Assembly (NCBI GenBank): GCA_050084985.1
Contig: JBITNC010000001.1
Span: forward strand, 148,118,001 to 148,182,000
DNA from: Nageia nagi
Lineage: Eukaryota > Pinophyta
Direction of reading: 5' to 3'
DNA length: 64,000 bases
Shown: one piece after another, positions 1-12,239 of the stretch
Position numbering within the stretch: the first letter of the stretch is position 1
Layout of the letters: every line of letters begins with the position of its first letter
Notes under the pieces: model-generated
The model's database searches: none
Told to the model about the DNA's origin: nothing
What the model saw: the letters and a program-made list of their open reading frames with translations, nothing else
Translations under genes and position numbers: made by a program

Positions 1-366
1 CTTTTTCAATTCTCATAAACATATTACAAAGATCATCCTTTTCTTTTGGTTTATTTTGATACATGGGATATTTTCCATTTCTATGATCCTTTCTTTCTTC
101 ATACCTTGGAAACAATTCATTCCTTTGTTCAAAGGGTTTTTGGGTATCATAGTAAGCTTTATCATATGGTGGGGAAGGTGGTGGAGGTTGATGTGGTGGT
201 AGTTAAGGTAATTGTTGTTAAGGTAATGATGGTATAGGAGGATAGTGTGATTGTCCATTATTTTTGAGTGGAGGTAAATGATACTTTTGAAGCTCATTTT
301 ATTGATTTCTAAGTGAAGCTTCTTTTCTCTTAGCTAGATAAGGATCTTGATATTTATACACTCCAT
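1..366 (-). pseudogene. Proline-rich Gag-like fragment of a minus-strand retroelement
   Basis: Read on the minus strand from about 363 to 1, one frame stays nearly open with about two stops. It gives a Pro- and Tyr-rich chain: a stretch with PPHQPPPPSPPYDKAYY, then a charged part with RYEERKDHRNGKYP. Low-complexity Pro/Gln-rich and charged composition is common in N-terminal or linker parts of plant Ty3/gypsy Gag, and the style resembles the Gag at the right end of the window (KYQDPY here, RYQDSY there). No capsid core or zinc knuckle is visible, so the assignment is inference. The frame is cut abruptly at 366/367, where the truncated LTR of the R0 locus begins. The rest of this element lies outside the window. 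Confidence 0.4.
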
Positions 367-769
367 GAGAAATTTTTAATACTCTATAAGTTTTGTTATT
401 TCTCCTTTATATGCAAAATAAATTATCAAGTTTAACACAACCAACGGCTTACAATTTCTACCTAGCCAATAATGTGTACCTTTTAGATCGAGAGGTTGAG
501 ATTTTGGGGAATGAATCATGGTATCCTTCTAGAAAATATTCATTATGAGCTCATATAAAATATAATTTCAATCCTCAAAATATTTAGTATTTTTATACTT
601 TGAGGATTATGCATAAACTAGATACTTCCCCACTCTATATCAGGTTTATATGCTTCATGTACTTTCATTTTGTATATGATATAAAGCATATCATTGTAAA
701 ATCGTTGTATTCATAGACCATTTATTTATTTATGTATTTATTAATTAATTATATATTTTTGGATCTACA
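367..769 (+). repeat. LTR-B of R0, 5'-truncated
   Basis: This matches the second half of the 741-bp LTR at 26621-27361. It starts at the segment reading GAGAAATTTTTAATACTC and ends at GGATCTACA. The first roughly 338 bp, including the TATA box, are missing and are replaced by unrelated sequence (1-366). It is the 5' LTR of the R0 copy of the gag-only element. Confidence 0.85.
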
Positions 770-904
770 TTTTAGTGAACTCAATATTCTTACACACCTA
801 GGTCTTCACCTAGGGCATCCTTTCTAAAAGGTCATGAATCCATTTTCGCTATTATTCATCCTAGAAAATGATAAAACTAGGGTTTATTCTACCTATGTTT
901 TAAA
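770..904 (+). other. 5' leader with primer-site-like start (R0)
   Basis: The sequence directly after the LTR end reads TTTTAGTGAACTCAATATTC. This is where a tRNA primer site must lie, and it is a weak, mutated match to the TTTGGTGACTCC-like sites of some plant Tat-lineage elements. I do not name the tRNA. The leader runs to the first plausible Gag ATG at 905. Confidence 0.45.
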
Positions 905-3082
905 AATGGATTTAAATATATAAAAACCTAAGGTATCTAGGGGAAAGTTTAATTTTAATGATATTTAGAGAAGTGTTAGGCATAACCCTAACCTACCTCT
1001 ACAAGAACCTCACCCTAGTAACCATGATACATGTAGTGACTCTGAATCTACAAGCTCTAGTAAGAAAATGGATATTATTGGTGAAACTCTTTATAGGTTT
1101 GATATAAATATTGAACATTATAAATTTGAAACTATAATTTTGAATAATCATGAGTATATTTATGATGTCAATGCAAAAATTGAAAAATTAGATAGAATTC
1201 CTAGCCATATTTGATCTACTTAGAAATTGCTATCTGGTAGACAAAAGTTGGAATATTTTCTTACTCATAATGCTAAAATTGTTATTGATATTCTAAAAAA
1301 TTATAAGCTACTAGAAGAAAAATGTTTATCTTTGCAATTTTCAAATATTTTATTTTCTTATGAACATACATGTCGTGAAGGAAATAATGATGCTTCAAAT
1401 AGACACTATTAATGGCATGTCATCCTATGAACATGTCACCACCAGTGTACATGAAGTTGAGATGGAAACTCCTCTTAAAGGAAATAATGATGCTTCAAAT
1501 CCCTTAAGTGAATTAGTTGTTGAGAAAAATGGAGAATAAAGTGAAGATGAAGATTATGACTACCATATTCTCAAGCTTGACTACTTTAAAATAGGTACAC
1601 TTCCTAGAGGTAAGCATATTGTACAAGATGATGATCATGATGCTCAGCTTTAAGTACAAGTTGCAAATCCTATTAATGATTCTTATAATAAAAATCATGA
1701 TTCATCATTAGAGAATCATAATATTAAAATTGAGTTCCTCCATAATATTTAGGACATCGTTCCTTTTCATTTGGAGCCTTATACACAACAATTAGAGTTT
1801 ATGATAAAATTGCTTGATAAATTAGAACATGAAAGAGTAAATAGAATTGGACCATTTCTTGTACTTAAAGAGAATGAACTTAGAAGTTAAAGGTTACAAC
1901 TCAAACCCCTCCACCACAACTAATAGCTAGTATACCTATGGTTTCAAATCCAACTAAAGAAAGGATAAAGAAATTGGAAATGGAATTGCTTAATAATGAC
2001 ACTGATGATTTTTAGAATTACCTTTAACTGATAGAATATTTTCTAAAGTGTTAAATGGGAAAAAGAGTATTAATTTTACAAATTTTGATGGTTTGCAATA
2101 TCATAGTATACATGTTAGAAAATTTCAAGAAGAAGCTATGGAATATATGCATGATAAAGATTTGCTTGCTAGATTATTTTCATATCATTTAAAATATGAT
2201 GCATTGAAATGGTACTTTCTTCTTATTGAAAAGAGTATTGATAAGTATGAGGATTTGATTCATTAATTTTTGCAAAACTTTAAATACAATATTGCTAAAA
2301 AATTTCACTTTAAATATTTGCATAAAATTAAGCAATTGCCTAACCAATCTTTGGCTAATTTTGTGAAAGAATGGAAACAAACTGCTAATAAGATTACAAT
2401 GCCTGAGCAAGATTTGAAAGATACATTTGCAATTGCATTATTTCCTTTGTATAAGCTATTGGTTATCTCTAATATTGATATGAAATTGGATGAAATGATG
2501 GATGTTTTATTTAAAAAAGAGGTTTGTATTAAAAAAATATATGATATGCATAGTAATAAACCTCAAACATATGATAAAAAGGTAAACACTCCTGAAATAA
2601 ATAAGAAATATGAAATCAATAATGTTGATAATAAAAATCATAAAACTCAAACATATAACAAGAAAACCCCTTAAAGAAATAATAAACATCAAAGAAAATT
2701 TATATATTTGACTGATACTATTGACAATATACTTAACATGTTATTGAAAGAGGAACTTATTAAGATTCCACATATTATTGAACCTAAATTCCCTAATGGT
2801 GTGCCTAAAAATTTTCTATATGAGGAATTTTGCAATTATCATAGGGTACTTGGACATCTAATAAGAAACTGCAAGACTCTAAGGCATATTATTCAAGATT
2901 TTATTGATAAGAAAGCAATTAGGATGGATAATAATTCTAATATGGATGATGGGTCTATGCACCCTAATAATGGACAATTAGGGGTGTTCACAAATCCTTT
3001 ACCTCCTTCACAACCTAGAGGTAGTATTGTTATGGTATGTACTTCACATGGTTTGAATTATTATTTTACTAATAAATTTTGA
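905..3082 (+). pseudogene. gag: Gag pseudogene, R0 copy (Tat-like Ty3/gypsy)
   Basis: Gag would form the particle that packages element RNA. The conserved core, 2048-3082, stays in one frame but is interrupted by TAA at 2264-2266 and 2672-2674. The capsid part shows YHSIHVRKFQEEAMEYMHD, DALKWYF and YEDLIH, matching the retrotransposon Gag capsid pattern. The C-terminal part carries the knuckle CNYHRVLGHLIRNC (C-X2-H-X4-H-X4-C) followed by TLRHIIQDFID. About 13 bp present in R1 and R2 are missing near 2010. The upstream part (905-2000) is acidic and low in complexity, and shifts frame several times. Other copies are at 27499-29684 and 43070-45255. There is no pol behind it. Confidence 0.85.
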
Positions 3083-3888
3083 TGCAATAATAAAAATTAA
3101 AAGAATGATGGACAAGACATGAAATTCAATGCTGATAACAACATGAATCATTGTTCATACATCATCCATGGCATGAAAAAATAAAAAAAAAACATGCTTC
3201 TCATTGTTCCTAACTCTACAAAGTGTGTTTGGGTTGCAAAAATACCCTAAGTACATAAAATTATTACTTAAAATATAAAAATAGTAATTGTAGTGTACAT
3301 TAGCTAGGTTGTTTCTTTATATGGTCATTATGAATTGTTATTTATTATATGTATATGTTTATTAAATTTTTCATTTCATGACAAATTATGCTTTCACTTT
3401 TCCTTGAAATTTTCATTCTCTAACCTAAAACTCATGTCGCTAGTAGTGTTCCACCTATTTACAAGCCACTAACGGTGTGCATTTCCTAGAATAGAATTAA
3501 AATGAGTAATATTTTATTGATTATTTTTATATTTATGACTCATTTAGGTGATGAAAATATAAATTTAATGTTGTTACAAGAAAAATTTCAACCTTGCTTT
3601 TTGTTGCCTCCTTTGGTACCTTGAAACCTAGCTAGAAGGTTTGCTTATTTATTTCATTATTTATTGAGAATTTTAATGGGATATTGCATTAATACATATT
3701 GAAGTGTATTGTTTGGATTTATTGAAACTTAAACATTGTATACATGATGTTTTAGTGGGTGGTTCATTGCTTAAACTTTAACTTTGTGAGCTTACATTAT
3801 GCAAAAATAAAATTGAACCATTCACATTCATATATAAGGCAAATAAAATAAACCACACATATTTTTACACAAGGTTGAAGAAAAAATG

Positions 3889-3891
<3 letters not shown>
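3083..3891. other. Non-coding stretch between gag and microsatellite (R0)
   Basis: AT-rich sequence with no sustained frame and no protease or reverse transcriptase signature. It is conserved with 29685-30495 and 45256-46064 only as part of the segmental repeat. An A-run near 3180 lies 100 bp after the Gag stop. In an autonomous Ty3/gypsy element this position would hold protease and reverse transcriptase. Confidence 0.6.
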
Positions 3892-3972
<81 letters not shown>

Positions 3973-3976
3973 ATAT
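3892..3976. repeat. (AT)n microsatellite (R0)
   Basis: Nearly pure AT dinucleotides with an AA interruption near 3934, ending in TATGTATGTATATA. The equivalent place in R1 is almost pure TG (30496-30609) and in R2 is AT followed by GT (46065-46156). Confidence 0.95.
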
Positions 3977-4079
3977 CAAAATGAGTCATATAATATACAA
4001 TATGTGGTGGAACCCAATGTCTATAGTCTATTCTATTGATGGGCACTACTCCCACTACTAACATTAAGTAATCCCCCAT

Positions 4080-5746
4080 GTCCTCTACCTAACTCAGTGG
4101 CTAATACCATTGCCTCCTAATAATGATACTCCCCTAGACATAGCACTAGTGTCGATCCCTTGAGCTAATAAGAGAGCATTTGTCCTCTCATAATTCTCCC
4201 AAAGTGTGGTTATCTCACCCTCCTACCACTTAATTTGATCCATGAGGATTTGCATGAAAGCCCACTACTCGTTGGGTGGAGGCATATCCACCCTCTCCTA
4301 CAAACTCTTTATATATTGCTCTAGTGTAGCAATCTATGTGTTTTGAGTTGGAAGTGTGGCTTGTAAGGCTACCAATTATGCCTTAAGAGGCTTAAGCCTC
4401 TCTTTCTTCACCTTTAGGGATGCCATTCATGTCTCTATCTCTCCTACAAATAATATGTGCATTGTTCACCATCTAATCATATATTAAATTGAAAAATTTT
4501 GTATTTGGTTAGTCTTTTTACTTGGTACCATAGTCTTGACTAGTGCAACTAATCTTGGTGCTATTCCTCCTTCCTACATGGGAATATCATGCATAGGATT
4601 GTTAACCTAGTAGGGATCATCCTCAAAAGACCATTCACTCACTACTATCTCCTCCTCCTCCTTCTCATCTTCTTCCATGCCCAAATCGATAAGAAGAACT
4701 CCTAGCCACTAGGTGGTATATACTTGAACTACTCTTGATGACTATTACATCATGTACTTTCAGCTCCTCCCATGTGAACCTCCATGTAGGAATAACCTAT
4801 TCTCCTATAGGTCCATCTCTCTCTTCCATGTATCAATAGTAAAAAATCAAAACTGATGCGATCTCTTCTTGGAACCCAAACTACTTAAGTACTTGATGGG
4901 GATGGTATGGATCCATCAACTTCCTCTTGGTCTAGAGGAAGCACTCTTGATGAACCCATGAAAGTTTTTAGATATCATCCTCCCATACATAGTCAGCATA
5001 GATGACCCATATCAGGCCCCTCACATATGATTCATCGATCTCTCTTCTCCTCACCTCCAATGACTGTCTCTTGGGTCCTCTTGACCCTTCTATAAACCAA
5101 CTAGTCTCACCACCATGATGTTCTTGTAGGCCCATACTTGAAGAATACCCACATGAGCTACTATGACATTAAACTTTTCAATGATCACAAAAATGTACAA
5201 ATCCCTATATAGTTGCACTAAGACTAGTATTCCCCATGTGAATTGTGTGCCTCTCACATACATATCATGTACCACCAAAACTAGGCCAAGTGGAAAGGAA
5301 GAGCTACTCTTATTTGGACATAGATATGTTGAGATAATCATAATGATTTGTAACTATAGTTGTCTATTTAGTTATGCAAATCAAAACACCTATACCAAGC
5401 TGACTACTAGGTTCTCCCAATCATGGTCTTCATCTCTAGTCAACCACAAATCTAGTTGCTCTGGTATATTATTATCTAAGACCTCCATCTCATGTACTAA
5501 TCTTCCTTTGATGGTAATCCTCCATATCTAGTAAACATCTAAGAGAGTGATAGTCATTTAACCTGGGGGCAAGTGAAAGGTGTTGCAATCTAGATCCCAA
5601 CTCTCTACTAGTGTTTTCAATAGGGGCATGTCTTGCTAGATGTGTCTAGCAATGGCTAGGTCTGCTAGCTCACATCATGTAAGGATATCATCATAATAAT
5701 TTGTCCTTGTCCATGACCTTACCTTATTTAACATGGTTGTAGCCAT
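4080..5746 (-). pseudogene. Antisense plant mobile domain (PMD-like) pseudogene, R0 unit 1
   Basis: Read on the minus strand from an ATG at 5746, the translation contains PMD-family landmarks. First is LVESWDLDCNTFHLPPG (about 5555-5605), matching the family's early TFHLP-G segment. Next is QFTWGILVLVQLYRDLY (about 5205-5255), matching the Y-WG-A-L--LYR-L segment. Last is LQVWAYKN (about 5115-5140), matching the LLQ-WA-ER segment. PMD (aminotransferase-like plant mobile domain) proteins are known both as host proteins and as passengers of plant transposons. Here the frame has several stops and lies opposite to the gag-only element that carries it. The C-terminal part toward 4080 is acidic and poorly resolved. 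The family call is made from motif memory, with no search. Confidence 0.6.
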
Positions 5747-5921
5747 TGGTACACCCCAAATGAGCACCTTATGCTCCTCCAAGGAAATATAAAAATTTAT
5801 TAAAACTAAATACATGTATTGTTAAATAAAAAAATTTCAAATTGAAAGTCATTAAACTAATATATAATAGAAATTAGAATTTGTAATTAAAAAATAAATT
5901 GGCAAGAGAAATGACTTATAG
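5747..5921. other. Spacer upstream of PMD with chromovirus target duplication
   Basis: Short AT-rich spacer between the putative PMD start and the chromovirus insertion. Its last five bases (5917-5921, TATAG) equal the five bases right after the chromovirus 5' LTR (18270-18274), which fits a 5-bp target-site duplication. Confidence 0.8.
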
Positions 5922-6325
5922 TGTTACAATGCTACAAATATGAAAAAGGGTAATATTGCAAAAATGAAATGAATATTGATTTGAAATAGGAAAATGACAA
6001 CTATCTATTGGAAATAACAAAGCATACACTGCTAAATAGAACATCAAATAGAATCAATAAGTAGAGAAGAATAGAATTTTATTGAATAGGAACAAAATCA
6101 TAGGCCACTTCAAGTGGCTACCTTCTTATAACTCCAAAGGGAAAAAATAATGTTCAAGATGCCTTTATCCACACACTTCCTATCTATTTATATTAAATGA
6201 ACCCTAACCCTAATAGTAATACAAGATCAGGCCTCACCCTTACAATCATAATATTATAATATATGCTAACAATTTAATAAAATACTAACACTAACATTAA
6301 AATGTTAGGATGTGGGATCCTAACA
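5922..6325 (-). repeat. Chromovirus 3' LTR, R0 unit 1
   Basis: A 404-bp LTR. On the minus strand it starts TGTTAGGATCCCACATCC and ends CATTGTAACA. The purine-rich tract AAGAGGGGTGGCA lies just before it on the minus strand (6326-6341 region). A TATA box (TATAAATA, minus) is at 6185-6192. TTAGGGTTAGGGTT lies just upstream of it. Confidence 0.93.
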
Positions 6326-7756
6326 TGCCACCCCTCTTGGGATGAAGCTTTTCCTCAAAGCTTGAAGTGTGGAAACTATTGCTACAGTTGATGGACTTCC
6401 CATTTTGCATCTTCTAGTGCCATGCCTTGCCACTACACATGGAATTTTGTGATGGAGTGATTATGAAGCTATCATGAGCATTAATCTAGAACTACCTTAT
6501 GTACAACTACCATTGATCCATCCTTTACTAACTTAGGTAATTATGTATGAACCTAAACCTTTGATCCAACCACTTTCTTGAGGCAAGATACATGAAACAC
6601 TAGGTGAATCTTGAAAGAAGTAGGAAGCCCTAATTTGTATGCAATTGGTCCAATGCACTGTAACACCTTGTAAGGACCATAAAACTTTGGGGCTAATTTT
6701 AGAGGGCCTTTTATTTTTAAGGATTTCTAACAATAAGCTTGCAGCCTCAAAAAGACAATGTCATCTACCTAGAACTCTCTTTCCACATGTTGTTGAAAGA
6801 CTATTATTTCATATAGTGTTTGGCTATCTAAAGGTTATCCTTGAGAAAATAAATAATATCATCTCGAGTAACTAAATCTAAGTCAATTGCATAAACTTTA
6901 CTAGTACTTATAATATATGAGGTGATTGTTGGTAGAGCTTGACCATACACTACTTCATAGGGGGTCATCTTGTTGGTAGAATTATAAGATGTATTATACC
7001 ACCACTCAATCAAGGGAAGCCATTGTACCACATGGACAAGTTATGTTGAAGCAAAAAAACATAAATATGTTTCCAAGCATTTGTTGACAATTTTAGTCTA
7101 ACCATCAATTTGTGGGTGATATGCTAAACTCATGTTTAGTTAGGTATCTTGCACTTTAAAAATCTCTTATCAAAAATGACTTGTAAAAGTGGGATCACAA
7201 TTACTGACAATCATCTCTAGCATGCCATGTAGTTTGAAAATTGTATCTAGGAATAATTATTCCACTATCACTACTTTGTAGGGATGAACCAATAAACCAA
7301 AATGAGTATATTTGGATAACCGATCAACCACCACTAGAATAATTGATTTACCATGAGATTTAGGAAGGTCTTCAATGAAATCCATTGAGATATTGGTCCA
7401 TATATAGGTCGGTATGGGAAGAGGTTGAAGGAGTCTTAGAGTACCCATTGTCTCACCCTTTTGCCATTGACACAAATCATAAGCTACCACAAACTGTTTG
7501 ATATCCAATTTCATACCTATCCAATAGAACAACCATGCTAGTCACTTATAAGTTTTTGAAAATCCTTCATGTTTTGATGTAGGTGTGAAATGCAATTTGG
7601 CAAGTATTTCTAATTTACATTTTGAAAGAGATAGTAATAAAATTTGACCTTTGAATCTCAAAATACCATCATGCCATGTATGATGTGGTTTACTCATAGG
7701 GTCTTGAGTGATCTATTTTAGCAATTCTTGGGTGGAATAGGAGATGAAAGAGCTTG
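6326..7756 (-). pseudogene. Chromovirus pol 3' end: integrase and chromodomain-like tail, R0 unit 1
   Basis: The minus-strand translation gives the integrase zinc-domain end CQWQKGE (about 7460). The catalytic core follows with [16 protein letters not shown] and VVVDRLSKY. After it come CDPTFTSHF, AYHPQIDG and the C-terminal WWYNTSYNSTNKMTPYEVVY. Next are APKFYGPY- and FHVSCLKK-type pieces, and then WQGMALEDAKWE, which resembles the W-G-----TWE part of a chromodomain. Integrase would insert element cDNA, and the chromodomain would steer it to marked chromatin. Several stops and frameshifts are present. The fragment stops at the tandem junction at 7756, upstream of the zinc domain. Confidence 0.85.
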
Positions 7757-8973
7757 TAGTCTCGACTAGTGAAACTAATCTTGGTGCTATTCCTCCTTCC
7801 TACATGGGAATATCATGCATAGGATTGTTAACCTAGTAGGGATCATCCTCAAAAGACCACTCACTCACTACTACCTCCTCCTCCTCCTTCTCATCTTCTT
7901 CCATGCCCAAATCGATAGGAAGAACTCCTAGCCACCAGGTGGTATATACCTAAACTACTCCTAATGACTACTGCATCATGTACTTTTAGCTCCTCCCATG
8001 TGAACCTCCATGTAGGAATAACCTATTATCCTATAGGTCCATCTCTCTCTTCCATGTATCAATAGTAAAAAATCAGAACTGATGGGATCTCTTATTGGAA
8101 CCCAAACTACTTAAGTACCCAATGGGGATGGTATGGATCCATCACCTTCCTCTTGGTCTAGAGGAAGCACTCTTGATGAACCCATGAAAGTTGTCAGATA
8201 TCATCCTCCCATACATAATCAGCATAGAAGACCCATATTAGGTCCCTCACATATGATTCATTGATCTCTCTTCTCCTCATCTCCAATGATTATCTCTTGG
8301 GTCCTCTTGACCCTTCTATAAACCAACTAGTCTCACCACCATGATGTTCTTGTAGGCCCACACTTGAAGAAGACCTGCATGAGCTACTATGACATTAAAC
8401 TTTTCAATGATCATAAAAATGTACAAATCCCTATATAGTTGCACTAAGACTAGCAATCCCCATGTGAATTGTGTGCCTCTCACATACATCTTCTGTACCA
8501 CCAAAACTAGGCCAAGTGGAAAGGAAGAGCTAATCTTATTTGGACATAGATATGTTGAGATAATCATAATGAATTTTAACTATAGTTATCTATTTTAGTT
8601 GGGCAAATTGAAACACCTATACCAAGCTGACTACTAGGTTCTCCCAATCATGGTCTCCATCTCTAGTCAACCACAAATCTAGTTGCTCTAGTATATTATT
8701 ATCTAAGACCTCCATCTAATGTACTAATCTTCCTCTAATGGTAATCCTCCATATCTAGTAAACATATAAGAGAGTGATAGTCATTCAACCTGGGGGTAAG
8801 TGAAAGGTGTTGCAATCTGGATCCCAACTCTCTACTAGTGTTTACAATAGGGGCATGTCTTGCTAGATGTGTCCAGCAATGGCTAGGTCTGCTAGCTCAC
8901 ATCAAGTAAGGATATCATCATAATGGTTTTTCCTTGGCCATGACCTTACCTTCTTTAACATGTTTATAGCCAT
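7757..8973 (-). pseudogene. PMD-like pseudogene, R0 unit 2
   Basis: Second tandem copy of the antisense PMD region, from the ATG at 8973 down to the tandem junction at 7757, so its C-terminal end is lost. It keeps QFTWGLLVLVQLYRDLY and GLLQVWAYKN (8316-8567 stretch). The reading is broken by stops as in the other copies. Confidence 0.55.
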
Positions 8974-9148
8974 TGGCCCACCCCAAATGAGCACCTTATG
9001 CTCCTCCAAGGAAATATAAAAATTTATTAAAACTAAATACATGTATTGTTAAATAAAAAAATTTCAAATTGAAAGTCATTAAACTAATATATAATAGAAA
9101 TTAGAATTTGTAATTAAAAAATAAATTGGCAAGAGAAATGACTTACAA

Positions 9149-9551
9149 TGTTACGATGCTACAAATATGAAAAAGGGTAATATTGCAAAAATGAAATGAA
9201 TATTGATTGAAATAGTAAAATGACAACTATCTATTGGAAATAACAAAGCATACACTGCTAAATAGAACATAAAATAGCATCAATAAGTAGATAAGAATAG
9301 AATTTTATTGAATAGGAACAAAATCATAGGCCACTTCAAGTGGCTACCTTCTTATAACTCCAAAGGGAAAAAATAATGTTCAAGATGCCTTTATCCACAC
9401 ACTTCCTATCTATTTATATTAAATGAACCCTAACCCTAATAGTAATGCAAAATTGGGCCTCACCCTTACAATCACAATATTATAATATATGCTAACAATT
9501 TAATAAAATACTAACACTAACATTAAAATGTTAGGATGTGGGATCCTAACA
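9149..9551 (-). repeat. Chromovirus 3' LTR, R0 unit 2
   Basis: A 403-bp copy of the chromovirus LTR with the same ends and the same minus-strand TATA box. The five bases before it are TACAA, a decayed form of the TATAG target duplication. It results from local tandem duplication, not from an independent insertion, because the flanks are duplicated with it. Confidence 0.92.
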
Positions 9552-11023
9552 TGCCACCCCTCTTGGGATGAAGCTTTTCCTCAAAGCTTGAAGTGTGGAA
9601 ACTATTGCTACAGTTGATGAAGGACTTCCAATTTTGCATCTTTTAGTGCCATGCCTTGCCACTACACAAGGACTTTTGTGATGGAATGATTATGAAGCTA
9701 TCATGAGCATTGATCTAGAACTACCTTATGTACAACTATATTGATCCATCCTTTACTAACTTAGGTAATTATGTCTGAACCTGAACCTTTGATCCAACCA
9801 CTTTCTTGAGGCAAGAGACATGAAACACTAGGTGAATCTTGAAAGAAGTAGGAAGCTCTAATTTGTATGCAATTGGGCCAATGCACTGTAACACCTTTAA
9901 GGACCATAAAACTTTGGGGCTAATTTTAGAGGGCCTTTTATTTTTAAGGATTTCTAGGAATAAGCTTGCAACCTTAGAAAGGCCATGTCATCTAACTCTC
10001 TTTCCACATGTTGCTAATTAGACTATTATTTCATATAGTGTTTGGCTATCTAAAGATTATCCTTGAGCAAATAAAGAATATCATCTTGAGTAACTAAAGC
10101 TAAGTCAACTACATAAACTTTACTGGTACCTATAATGTATGAGGTGATTGTTGGTGGATCTTGACCATACACTACTTCATAGGGGGTCATCTTGTTGGTA
10201 GAATAATAAGATGTATTATACCACCACTCAATCAAGGGAAAACATTATACCAAATGCACAAGTTATGCTAAATAAAAACAACATAAATATGTTTCCAAGC
10301 ATTTGTTGACAATTTAATCTGACCATCAATTTATGGGTGATATGCTAAACTCATGTTTAGTTGGGTACCTTGCACTTTAAAAAGCTCTTATCAAAAATGA
10401 CTTGTAAAAGTTGGATCACAATCACTGACAATCATCTCTAGCATGCCATGTAGTTTGAAAATTGTATCTAGGAATAATTATGCCACTATCACTACTTTGT
10501 AGCAATGAACCAATGAACCAAAATGAGGATATTTGGATAACCAATCAACCACCACTAGAATAATTGATTTACCATGAGATTTAGGAAGGCATTCAATGAA
10601 ATCCATTGAGATATTAGTCCATGTATGGGTAGGTATGGGAATAGGTTGAAGGAGTTTTAGAGTCCCCATTGTCTCACCCTTTTGCCATTGACACAAATCA
10701 GAAGCTACCATAAACTGCTTGATATCTCATTTCATACCTATCCAATAGAACGACCATGCCACTCGCTTATAAGTTTTTGAAAATCCTTCATGTTTTGATG
10801 TAGGTGTGAAATGCAATTTGGCAAGTATTTCTAATTTACATTTTGAAGGAGATAGTAATAAAATTTGACCTTTAAATCTCAAACTACCATCATGCCATGT
10901 ATGGTGTGGTTTACTCATGGGGTCTTGAGTGATGTATTTTAGCAATTCTTGGGTGGAACTATCCTCTACACACTCTTGTTTAAATTTATCCAACCATTAA
11001 GGAATAGGAGATGAAAGAGCTTA
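9552..11023 (-). pseudogene. Chromovirus pol 3' end, R0 unit 2
   Basis: Second tandem copy of the integrase and chromodomain-like end. The H2C2 zinc-domain region is visible: HFTPTSKHEGFSKTYKRV and SFYWIGMK within 10727-10993, then DLCQWQKGE with the first Cys lost (SDLCQ). Next are [16 protein letters not shown] and MTPYEVVYGQDPPTITSYII. Frameshifts separate the pieces. It ends at the tandem junction where GCTTATAGT joins CTCGACTAG. Confidence 0.85.
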
Positions 11024-12239
11024 TAGTCTCGACTAGTGAAACTAATCTTGGTGCTATTCCTCCTTCCTACATGGGAATATCATGCATAGGATTGTTAACC
11101 TAGTAGGGATCATCCTCAAAATACCACTCACTCACTACTAGCTTCTCCTCCTCCTTATCATCTTCTTCCATGCCCAAATCGATAGGAAGAACTCCTAGCC
11201 ACCAGGTGGTATATACCTAAACTACTCCTGATGACTACTACATCATGTACTTTTAGCTCCTCCCATGTGAACCTCCATGTAGGAATAACCTATTCTCCTA
11301 TAGGTCCATCTCTCTCTTCCATATATCAATAGTAAAAAATCAAAACTGATGGTATCTCTTATTGGAACCCAAACTACTTAAGTACCCAATGGGGATGGTA
11401 TGGATCCATCACCTTCCTCTTGGTCTAGAGGAAGCACTCTTGATGAACCCATGAAAGTTGTCAGATATCATCCTCCCATACATACTTAGAATAGAAAACC
11501 CATATTAGGTCCCTCACATATGATTCATCGATCTCTCTTCTCCTCACCTCCAATGACTATCTCTTGGGTCCTCTTGACCCTTCTATAAACCAACTAGTCT
11601 CACCACCATGATGTTCTTGTAGGCCCACACTTGAAGAAGACCTGCATGAGCTACTATGACATTAAATGTTTCAATGATCACAAAAATGTACAAATCCCTA
11701 TATAGTTGCACTAAGACTAGCAATCCCCATGCGAATTGTGTGCCTCTCACATACATATCTTGTACCACCAAAACTAGGCCAAGTGGAAAGGAAGAGCTAC
11801 TCTTATTTGGACATAGATATGTTGAGATAATCATAATGATTTGTAACTATAGTTGTCTATTTAGTTGTGCAAATCAAAACACCTATACCAAGCTGACTAC
11901 TAGGTTCTCCCAATCATGGTCTTCATCTCTAGTCAACCACAAATCTAGTTGCTCTGGTATATTATTATCTAAGACCTCCATCTCATGTACTAATCTTCCT
12001 CTGATGGTAATCCTCCATGTCTAGTAAACATCTAAGAGAGTGATAGTCATTTAACCTAGGGGCAAGTGAAAGGTGTTGCAATCTAAATCCTAACTCTCTA
12101 CTAGTGATTTCAATAGGGGCATGTCTTGCTAGATGTGTCCAGCAATGGCTAGGTTTGCTAACTCACATCATGTAAGGATATCATCATAATGATGTGTCCT
12201 TGGCCATGACCTTACCTTCTTTAACATGGTTGTAGCCAT
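11024..12239 (-). pseudogene. PMD-like pseudogene, R0 unit 3
   Basis: Third tandem copy of the antisense PMD region, from the ATG at 12239 to the tandem joint at 11024. It keeps GTQFAWGLLVLVQLYRDLY and GLLQVWAYKN. Its C-terminal part is cut by the joint. Junction bases match those of unit 2, so units 2 and 3 probably arose from one expansion step. Confidence 0.55.

Noticed and set aside
4080-4530. Reverse transcriptase or protease hidden between microsatellite and PMD
   Set aside because: No DSG, YxDD, LxxxxRxxxDYR-type or RNase H motif was found on either strand in the R0, R1 or R2 copies.
6190-6225. Interstitial telomere tract
   Set aside because: Only two TTAGGG units, always within the chromovirus LTR.
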